Shown here: positions 5,953 through 10,030 of the stretch, one piece after another
Numbering within the stretch: the stretch's first letter is position 1
Layout of the letters: each line of letters opens with the position of its first letter
Assembly (NCBI GenBank): GCA_026706425.1
Contig: JAPOYW010000590.1
Span: 1 to 10,030, forward strand
Source of the DNA: Gammaproteobacteria bacterium
GTDB taxonomy: Bacteria > Pseudomonadota > Gammaproteobacteria > Pseudomonadales > Azotimanducaceae
Length of the DNA stretch: 10,030 bases
Reading direction: 5' to 3'
Notes under the pieces: model-generated
The model's database searches: none
What the model saw: only the letters and a program-made list of their open reading frames with translations
Told to the model about the DNA's origin: nothing
Translations under genes and position numbers: made by a program

Positions 5953-6491
5953 TTCTTCTTCCCTTCCTTGCGTCGCACGCGTTCGTTCAGATAGCGCACG
6001 CCTTTGCCCTTGTAGGGTTCGGGTGGACGAAAACCGCGAATTTCCGCGGCAACCTGTCCCACAAGCTGTTTGTCGATACCCCTGACCACGATCTCGGTCT
6101 GGCTGGCGGTTTGAACCTCGATGCCTTCCGGCAGTTCGTAGTCTATGGGGTGCGAGAAGCCAAGTTGCAAGTTCAATCGGCGACCCCGGGCCTGGGCCCG
6201 ATATCCGACTCCCTGCAGCTCGAGCCGTTTCTCGAATCCTTCGGAGACGCCCACGACCATGCTGTTGACCAGCGACCGCGTCGTGCCGGCCAGCGCCTTG
6301 GCGGTTCGCGTCGCACTCCGGGGGGCGAACGTGACGACGTTGTCGTCCCGGCTGACTTCAACCTCGGGCGACACGTCGAGGGACAGCGAACCCTTGCTTC
6401 CCTTGGCGGTGACCACCGTCGCGTCGTCGCCGGCAACGGCAACCTCGACGCCTTCGGGGACTCGCACGGGACTGTTGGCGATTCTGGACAT
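5949..6491 (-). CDS. rplF: 50S ribosomal protein L6
   Basis: L6 lies near the sarcin-ricin loop and the elongation-factor site of the 50S subunit. The protein is 180 residues (177 in E. coli). It has the two related L6 domains: MSRIANSPVRVPEGVEVAVA opens the first, and the second contains LELQGVGYRAQARGRRLNLQ, LGFSHPI and the signature IRGFRPPEPYKGKGVRYLNE. It ends in a lysine-rich RRKEGKKK. The ATG at 6491 lies 10 nt after the rpsH stop. The preceding GTCTTCTGAGCTTCCAGCC has no recognisable Shine-Dalgarno, so translation probably depends on coupling with rpsH. Its end overlaps rplR. Confidence 0.98.
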   Translation of the reverse strand: MSRIANSPVRVPEGVEVAVAGDDATVVTAKGSKGSLSLDVSPEVEVSRDDNVVTFAPRSATRTAKALAGTTRSLVNSMVVGVSEGFEKRLELQGVGYRAQARGRRLNLQLGFSHPIDYELPEGIEVQTASQTEIVVRGIDKQLVGQVAAEIRGFRPPEPYKGKGVRYLNERVRRKEGKKK

Positions 6492-6501
6492 GGCTGGAAG
6501 C

Positions 6502-6894
6502 TCAGAAGACCGTACAGAGAACTTCGCCGCCGACGCCGGCCCGACGGGCCGCGCGATCGGTCATGACGCCGAGGTTCGTGCTGACGACGGCGATTCCCAA
6601 ACCACCGCGGACCTCGGGCAGTTCGTCGCAGGGCTTGTAGATGCGCAGTCCCGACCGGCTCACCCGGTCTATGTCGGCGATCACCGGTTCCCCGTCGACG
6701 TAGCGCAGCGAGATACTGAGCACGGGCTTCGTGCCCTCGGTGACCTGGTAGCCGCCGATGTAGCCCTCGTCGCGCAACACCTTGCAGACCGCCGCCTTCA
6801 ACCTGGAACTCGGCAGTTCGACGGATTCGTGCTGGGCGCGTTGGGCGTTCCTGATCCGGGTCAGGAGATCGGCGATGGGATCCTGCATGCTCAC
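6502..6894 (-). CDS. rpsH: 30S ribosomal protein S8
   Basis: S8 binds helix 21 of 16S rRNA early in 30S assembly. In E. coli it also represses translation of the spc genes at rplE. The protein is 130 residues, begins MSMQDPIADLLTRIRNAQ and contains YVDGEPVIADIDRVSRSGLR. It ends with the S8 signature GGLGIAVVSTNLGVMTDRAA and GVGGEVLCTVF. Two starts are possible: GTG at 6894 (MSMQDP, identical to the E. coli N-terminus) or ATG at 6888 (MQDP). The GTG is preferred because the purine-rich GGAAAGAGAG ends about 10 bases before it. A 97-nt gap separates it from rpsN, and rplF follows after 10 nt. Confidence 0.98.
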   Translation of the reverse strand: MSMQDPIADLLTRIRNAQRAQHESVELPSSRLKAAVCKVLRDEGYIGGYQVTEGTKPVLSISLRYVDGEPVIADIDRVSRSGLRIYKPCDELPEVRGGLGIAVVSTNLGVMTDRAARRAGVGGEVLCTVF

Positions 6895-6934
6895 GATCGA
6901 TTCACTCTCTTTCCTGTCCGCGGCAAAAGGCTCT

Positions 6935-6949
6935 AGCTCGAATCGAGCT
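6935..6949 (-). repeat. inverted repeat in the rpsN-rpsH gap
   Basis: The 97-nt gap 6895-6991 contains the perfect dyad AGCTCG-ATT-CGAGCT, a 6-bp stem with a 3-nt loop, about 41 nt before the rpsH start. No U-run follows and no clear promoter is visible. The same gap also contains a 23-codon open frame (6973-6902), discussed in the findings. Function is unknown. Confidence 0.35.
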
Positions 6950-6991
6950 CTGATGCCGTATTGTTGCCGTCATTCGTCGGTCGCCGCGCCG

Positions 6992-7297
6992 CTACCAGCT
7001 GGCCTTGACGAGCCCGGGAATGTCGCCGCGGTTCGCCGCCTCGCGCAGCTTGTTGCGACCCAAGCCAAACTTCCTGTAGACGCCCCTAGGCCGTCCGGTT
7101 TGGCCGCAACGGTTGCGGAGCCGGACGGGGGAAGCGTTCCGCGGCAGCTTCTGCAGTTGTTGCTGGGCCTGCCACCGCTCGGCGTCCGAGGCGTTGCGGT
7201 CGCCGATCACCTGCTTCAAGGCGGCTCGCTTCGCCGCGTACTTGGCGACGATCTTCTGGCGCTTCTTCTCGCGCTCGATGACGGAAATCTTTGCCAT
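6992..7297 (-). CDS. rpsN: 30S ribosomal protein S14 (zinc-free long form)
   Basis: S14 is a 30S head protein needed for binding of S3 and S10 during assembly. The protein is 101 residues, the same length as in E. coli. It begins MAKISVIEREKKRQKIVAKY and contains LPRNASPVRLRNRCGQTGRP (the family signature), RGVYRKFGLGRNKLREAANR and the ending GDIPGLVKASW. It lacks the paired CxxC motifs of the short zinc-binding type, so it is the C-minus form usual in Gammaproteobacteria. The ATG at 7297 has only a moderate AGGA about 12 bases upstream. It lies 36 nt after rplE and 97 nt before rpsH. Confidence 0.99.
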   Translation of the reverse strand: MAKISVIEREKKRQKIVAKYAAKRAALKQVIGDRNASDAERWQAQQQLQKLPRNASPVRLRNRCGQTGRPRGVYRKFGLGRNKLREAANRGDIPGLVKASW

Positions 7298-7333
7298 TGA
7301 CTCTATTGTTCCTATGCGCTGCAGCGTGGTTCG

Positions 7334-7873
7334 TCAGTTTCGGAACGGGAAATCGAAGCCCTTGAGCAGCGCAAGGCCTTCCTCGTCCGTCTTCGCCGTG
7401 GTCGTGACGACCACGTCCAGACCTCGGATCTTGTCGATCCGGTCGTAGTCGATTTCCGGAAAGACGATCTGCTCCGAAATCCCCATGGAAAAGTTGCCGC
7501 GGCCATCGAACGAACGCGGGTTCAGGCCCCGGAAGTCCCGCATGCGCGGAATGGCGATGCCGATGAGGCGCTCGACAAACTCGTACATCCGCTTCCGACG
7601 CAACGTGACCTTGCATCCCACCGGGAAGCCCTCGCGAATCTTGAAACCGGCCTCCGACTTCCTTGCCTTGGTGCCGATGGGCTGCTGGCCGGCGATCCGC
7701 GCCAGGTTCGACACCGCCGCATCCATGGTCTTGCGGTCGACCACGGCATCGCCCACGCCCATGTTGAGCGTGACCTTGGCGAGACGCGGCGCCTCCATCA
7801 CCGACCGGTAGTTGAACTGTTCAACCAAGGCCGGCCGGACGTCCTCAAAGTACTTTGCTCTCAAGTCCGACAC
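7334..7873 (-). CDS. rplE: 50S ribosomal protein L5
   Basis: L5 binds 5S rRNA and forms the central protuberance bridge with S13. The protein is 179 residues, exactly the usual length. Landmarks are APRLAKVTLNMGVGDAVVDR (signature, about 28-47), GQQPIGTKARKSEAGFKIRE, GFPVGCKVTLR, FVERLIGIAIPRMRDFRGLN and SMGISEQIVFPEIDYD. It ends EEGLALLKGFDFPFRN. The start is GTG at 7873-7871 (MSDLRAKYFEDVRPALVEQF) with CAGGA nine bases upstream. The first 60 bases of the gene contain a row of palindromes at the position where S8 represses the spc operon in E. coli. It follows rplX after 88 nt and precedes rpsN by 36 nt. Confidence 0.98.
   Translation of the reverse strand: MSDLRAKYFEDVRPALVEQFNYRSVMEAPRLAKVTLNMGVGDAVVDRKTMDAAVSNLARIAGQQPIGTKARKSEAGFKIREGFPVGCKVTLRRKRMYEFVERLIGIAIPRMRDFRGLNPRSFDGRGNFSMGISEQIVFPEIDYDRIDKIRGLDVVVTTTAKTDEEGLALLKGFDFPFRN
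7811..7869 (-). promoter_or_regulatory. palindrome-rich 5' end of rplE, candidate S8 translational operator
   Basis: Just inside rplE four dyads lie in a row: CAAAGTACTTTG (7857-7846), GGACGTCC (7844-7837), GGCCGGCC (7836-7829) and GTTGAAC-A-GTTCAAC (7825-7811). The transcript can also form a nested stem, CGGAC (7869-7865) with GTCCG (7840-7836), enclosing the CAAA-GTAC-TTTG hairpin and starting two bases after the GTG codon. In E. coli S8 represses the spc genes by binding an irregular hairpin at the rplX-rplE junction that includes the rplE start. Position and an interrupted stem fit, but I could not verify the S8 core nucleotides by eye. Confidence 0.35.
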
Positions 7874-7961
7874 GGTTGCTAGTCCTGTTGTCCGTCGGAA
7901 AAGGTTGTCACTCGATTCATGCTCTCAAGCCGTCTTCACTCGTCGTGTGCATTGCGTCTCG

Positions 7962-8279
7962 CTAGTCCTCGTCCACCAGCGTGTTGGTGGATTTGAAGTA
8001 GCGCACCCGTTTCCCGTCCTCTTCGCGGATGCCCACGCGGTCGGCCTTGTCGGTTTCGGGATTGACGAGGGCCACGTTGGAGACGGCGATGGGCGCCTCG
8101 ATGTCCTTGATTCCACCGGGGTCGTTGTTGACCGGGTTCGGCCGGGCGTGCTTCTTCACGAGGTTGATCCCGGAAACCAGCAGCTTGTCCTTGGACACGA
8201 CCTCGAGCACGTCGCCGCGTTTGCCTCTGTCGCGTCCCGCGATGACGACGACCTCGTCCTGTTTTCTTATCTTGCGCAT
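7962..8279 (-). CDS. rplX: 50S ribosomal protein L24
   Basis: L24 initiates 50S assembly by binding the 5' domain of 23S rRNA and sits at the tunnel exit. From the chosen start the protein is 105 residues: MRKIRKQDEVVVIAGRDRGK, a KOW motif at the start of the family fold. It continues with VSGINLVKKHARPNPVNNDP, GGIKDIEAPIAVSNVALVNP and DGKRVRYFKSTNTLVDED. Two ATG codons are possible, 8279 (MRKIRK) and 8288 (MLAMRKIRK, 108 residues). The former fits the family N-terminus better, and neither has a strong Shine-Dalgarno. It follows rplN by about 20 nt. The 88-nt gap to rplE holds no promoter that I can recognise. Confidence 0.97.
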   Translation of the reverse strand: MRKIRKQDEVVVIAGRDRGKRGDVLEVVSKDKLLVSGINLVKKHARPNPVNNDPGGIKDIEAPIAVSNVALVNPETDKADRVGIREEDGKRVRYFKSTNTLVDED

Positions 8280-8298
8280 GGCGAGCATCTACCGAGAG

Positions 8299-8667
8299 TC
8301 AGAGCACTTCCGGTGCGAGCGAAGCGATCCGCATGAAGCGTTCGCTGCGCAGTTCCCGGGTGACCGGTCCGAAGATCCGCGTGCCCACGGGTTGCAGTCC
8401 GGCCGTCAACAACACGGCCGCGTTCTGATCGAATCGGATCAGCGACCCGTCCGGTCGGCGGACCCCGTGCTTGGTGCGCACCACCACGGCGTTCATGACC
8501 TGGCCTTTGCGGACCCGCCCGCGCGGGATGGCTTCCTTGACGGTCACCTTGACGACATCGCCGATGCCCGCGTAGCGCCGTCGGGAGCCGCCGAGAACCT
8601 TGATGCACTGCACGCGGCGCGCCCCGCTGTTGTCGGCGATGTCGAGCATGGTCTGGGCTTGGATCAT
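8299..8667 (-). CDS. rplN: 50S ribosomal protein L14
   Basis: L14 lies at the subunit interface of the 50S, contacts 16S rRNA (bridge B5/B8 region) and is the docking site of the silencing factor RsfS. The protein is 122 residues, the standard length, starting MIQAQTMLDIADNSGARRVQ. It carries the signature GIGDVVKVTVKEAIPRGRVR, with VMNAVVVRTKHGVRRPDGSL and FGPVTRELRSERFMRIASLA after it. The ATG at 8667 has GAGGA seven bases upstream; the open frame extends further, but this start gives the exact family length. It begins the spc group only 17 nt after rpsQ, which implies read-through from the S10 genes rather than a separate promoter. Confidence 0.99.
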   Translation of the reverse strand: MIQAQTMLDIADNSGARRVQCIKVLGGSRRRYAGIGDVVKVTVKEAIPRGRVRKGQVMNAVVVRTKHGVRRPDGSLIRFDQNAAVLLTAGLQPVGTRIFGPVTRELRSERFMRIASLAPEVL

Positions 8668-8684
8668 CGTTTGGTCCTCAGCCC

Positions 8685-9092
8685 CTAGGCCGCCGGCTCG
8701 TCCCGGCCGGCACCGAGCGTCTCGGTTTCGCGGAGGCGTTCCACGACGCGTCCGAGGGTCCACGACTTGGTCTTCGAGATCGGGCGCGTCTCGACGATGG
8801 TCACGACATCGCCCAGCCGGCAGGTGTTGGTCTCGTCGTGGGCGGCAACCTTGGTCGAGCGCCGGATGAACTTGCCGTACACGGGATGCTTGACGCGCCG
8901 TTCCACGAGCACGGTGATGGTCTTGTCGGCCTTGTTGGAGACCACCACGCCGGTACTTTCGCGTGCGGACGGCGTCGCGGCCCCGGTGGAATCGGCGTCG
9001 ATGGCCGCATCGGTGGCGGATGGTGCTTCGTGCGGTTCGCCGGATGCCGCTTCGACATCCTGCACGGCTGCGTCCGTCTGTTCGTCAGGCAC
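8685..9092 (-). CDS. rpsQ: 30S ribosomal protein S17 with acidic N-terminal extension
   Basis: S17 is a primary 16S rRNA binder of OB-fold type. The protein is 135 residues, against about 84 in E. coli. The conserved core starts near residue 48 (GVVVSNKADKTITVLVERRV) and includes KHPVYGKFIRRSTKVAAHDE, LGDVVTIVETRPISKTKSWT and LGRVVERL. In front of it lies an extension of about 40 residues rich in Ala, Asp, Glu, Ser and Thr. Residues 1-45 contain 11 acidic residues but only R44 and H21 as basic ones. A shorter C-terminal addition (RETETLGAGRDEPAA) follows the core. The GTG at 9092 overlaps the end of rpmC by 8 nt and has GGGAGAAGG just upstream. No ATG lies in the extension, and the GTG codons at V49/V50 would cut into the fold. 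Confidence 0.96.
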   Translation of the reverse strand: MPDEQTDAAVQDVEAASGEPHEAPSATDAAIDADSTGAATPSARESTGVVVSNKADKTITVLVERRVKHPVYGKFIRRSTKVAAHDETNTCRLGDVVTIVETRPISKTKSWTLGRVVERLRETETLGAGRDEPAA

Positions 9093-9285
9093 TTGCCTTC
9101 TCCCGGATCACTGTCTTCACGCGCGCGATGTCCCGCCGGGTGCGCGTGAGGAGGTGCGTCTGCGGCAGCAGCTCGCTGGCGCGCTGCATGCGCAGCTGGA
9201 ACTGTTCCTTGCGCAGTCGCACGAGCTCGTCGCCCAACTCCTCGAGGGTCTGGGCGCGCAGGTCCTTCAGTTCCTCTGCTGTCAC
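9085..9285 (-). CDS. rpmC: 50S ribosomal protein L29
   Basis: L29 is a small two-helix protein at the rim of the peptide exit tunnel, next to L23, where SRP and trigger factor dock. The protein is 66 residues, begins MTAEELKDLRAQTLEELGDE and contains LRKEQFQLRMQRASELL and the signature LLTRTRRDIARVKTVIREK. The start is GTG at 9285-9283, with GGAG six bases upstream. The frame is open far upstream through rplP but out of phase with it, so it is not coding there. A 16-nt gap follows rplP, and the 3' end overlaps rpsQ by 8 nt. Confidence 0.98.
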   Translation of the reverse strand: MTAEELKDLRAQTLEELGDELVRLRKEQFQLRMQRASELLPQTHLLTRTRRDIARVKTVIREKASA

Positions 9286-9301
9286 ATCGTTCTCCGTGTC
9301 A

Positions 9302-9715
9302 TCAGAACAGCGACCGTTTGACGAACGTCGTGGGGAAGGGCAGCTTCGCCGCGGCGAGCGCGAGCGCTTCCCGGGCGACGTTCTCGCCAACCCCTTCCAT
9401 CTCGTAGAGGATGCGGCCGGGCTGCACCTGGGCGACCCAGTACTCCACGCCGCCCTTGCCCTTTCCCTGGCGCACTTCGAGGGGTTTCTTGGTGATCGGC
9501 TTGTCCGGGAACACGCGAATCCACACCTTGCCGCCGCGTCGTACATGCCGGGTCATGGCGCGTCGGCCGGCTTCGATCTGCCGGGCGGTCATGCGTCCGC
9601 GGCCGGTTGCCTTCAGGCCGTATTCGCCGAAGCTGACCCGGTTGCCACGTTGCGCCAGGCCGCGGTTGCGGCCCTTTTGCTGTTTCCGAAATTTGGTTCG
9701 CTTAGGCTGTAGCAT
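9302..9715 (-). CDS. rplP: 50S ribosomal protein L16
   Basis: L16 is a large-subunit protein at the A-site tRNA elbow, needed for late assembly and peptidyl transfer. The protein is 137 residues (136 in E. coli), starting MLQPKRTKFRKQQKGRNRGL. It contains GRGRMTARQIEAGRRAMTRH, GGKVWIRVFPDKPITKKPLE, VRQGKGKGGVEYWVAQVQPG and LPFPTTFVKRSLF. R82 in VRQGKGKG aligns with E. coli R81, the arginine hydroxylated by the RoxA/YcfD oxygenase. The ATG at 9715 has only a weak AGAG upstream and lies 33 nt after rpsC. A hairpin (6-bp stem) occupies most of that gap, so coupling to rpsC translation is likely. Confidence 0.99.
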   Translation of the reverse strand: MLQPKRTKFRKQQKGRNRGLAQRGNRVSFGEYGLKATGRGRMTARQIEAGRRAMTRHVRRGGKVWIRVFPDKPITKKPLEVRQGKGKGGVEYWVAQVQPGRILYEMEGVGENVAREALALAAAKLPFPTTFVKRSLF

Positions 9716-9727
9716 CTAACTCTATGA

Positions 9728-9775
9728 CCCGTTCCGCGGAAGGGCTTCTCAACGGGCAACCGCGACGTCGCGGTT
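9728..9775 (-). promoter_or_regulatory. two hairpins spanning the rpsC stop and the rplP leader
   Basis: At the end of rpsC is a perfect 18-bp palindrome, AACCGCGAC-GTCGCGGTT (9775-9758), which in RNA gives a 7-bp stem with an ACGU loop. It is followed at once by CCCGTT (9756-9751) pairing with AACGGG (9733-9728), whose loop contains the rpsC stop codon. The second hairpin ends 12 nt before the rplP ATG. No U-run follows. The pairings are seen in the sequence; a role in coupling or mRNA stability is inference. Confidence 0.4.
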
Positions 9776-10030
9776 CTCCGGTTCGTCACCGAGTATCTCG
9801 CCCTTGAAGATCCAGACCTTGATGCCAATGATCCCGTAGGTCGTCATGGCTTCGGCGGTGGCGTAGTCGATGTCCGCCCGCAGCGTGTGCAACGGCACGC
9901 GGCCTTCCGCGTACACTTCGGCGCGGGCGATGTCGTTGCCGTTGAGCCTTCCCGCGACCCGGACCTTGATGCCCTTGGCGCCGAGCCGCATCGCGTTCTG
10001 CATGGCTCGCCGCATGGCCCGCTGGTGACG
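9749..10030 (-). CDS. rpsC: 30S ribosomal protein S3 (partial, C-terminal part)
   Basis: S3 lines the mRNA entry tunnel of the 30S subunit and takes part in mRNA unwinding. Only the last 93 residues are visible; the N-terminal KH domain lies beyond base 10030. The fragment begins RHQRAMRRAMQNAMRLGAKG and continues with the S3 C-terminal signature VAGRLNGNDIARAEVYAEGR, VPLHTLRADIDYATAEAMTT and YGIIGIKVWIFKGEILG. It ends with a short tail DEPENRDVAVAR. The frame is open to the window edge, as expected. It precedes rplP by 33 nt, the standard order of the S10 operon. The tail after EILG is coded partly by an 18-bp palindrome. Confidence 0.98.
   Translation of the reverse strand, partial: RHQRAMRRAMQNAMRLGAKGIKVRVAGRLNGNDIARAEVYAEGRVPLHTLRADIDYATAEAMTTYGIIGIKVWIFKGEILGDEPENRDVAVAR

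Noticed and set aside
5041..5994. Plus-strand reading frame opposite rpsE and rplR (317 codons)
   Set aside because: Covers two certain ribosomal genes on the other strand; no plausible ribosome-binding site or domain was seen.
1..10030. An undescribed accessory, defence or mobile system inserted in the cluster
   Set aside because: All genes in the window are core ribosomal, SecY or RNA polymerase genes in canonical order, with no insertion, no direct-repeat boundaries and no foreign coding stretch.

Overview
The window is one uninterrupted minus-strand stretch of the S10-spc-alpha ribosomal protein cluster of a high-GC bacterium. In transcription order (right to left) it holds the 3' end of rpsC, then rplP, rpmC, rpsQ | rplN, rplX, rplE, rpsN, rpsH, rplF, rplR, rpsE, rpmD, rplO, secY, rpmJ | rpsM, rpsK, rpsD, rpoA and the 5' part of rplQ. 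That is 21 genes: 19 complete and two cut by the window edges. I see no RNA gene, mobile element, CRISPR array or accessory gene. The long plus-strand reading frames are antisense shadows of these genes.

The gene order and the proteins point to Gammaproteobacteria, probably a GC-rich and not well-known lineage. secY is followed directly by a 38-residue rpmJ and then rpsM, with no adk, map or infA between them. S4 and S14 are the zinc-free long forms. RpoA, S4, S11, S13 and L36 all read very close to the E. coli proteins. I could not run a database search, so the exact lineage is an inference.

Layout: 9302-10030 is the tail of the S10 operon (rpsC, rplP), continuing with rpmC and rpsQ to 8685. 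The spc genes follow at 8667-2866 with only 17 nt between rpsQ and rplN, so there is no room for a separate spc promoter of the E. coli kind. The alpha genes occupy 2783-1. Junctions are tight: rpmC/rpsQ overlap by 8 nt, rplF/rplR by 4 nt and rplO/secY by 1 nt, while rpmD/rplO abut. Several genes (rplF, rpsD, rplP) lack a good Shine-Dalgarno sequence and probably depend on translational coupling. Larger gaps (about 80-100 nt) lie at rpsN/rpsH, rplX/rplE, rpmJ/rpsM and rpoA/rplQ, and each contains visible RNA-level structure or short reading frames. No gene-free stretch exceeds 300 bases.

Together the genes supply 19 ribosomal proteins, the RNA polymerase alpha subunit and the SecY translocon channel. 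The points worth a second look are fine-scale: a duplicated hairpin between rpoA and rplQ, likely S4 and S8 translational operators, an acidic N-terminal extension on S17, a basic C-terminal tail on SecY, an altered loop in S5, and start/stop codon use (9 of 20 starts GTG; 2 of 20 stops TAA) that is unusual for such highly expressed genes. I did not find an undescribed biological system here.
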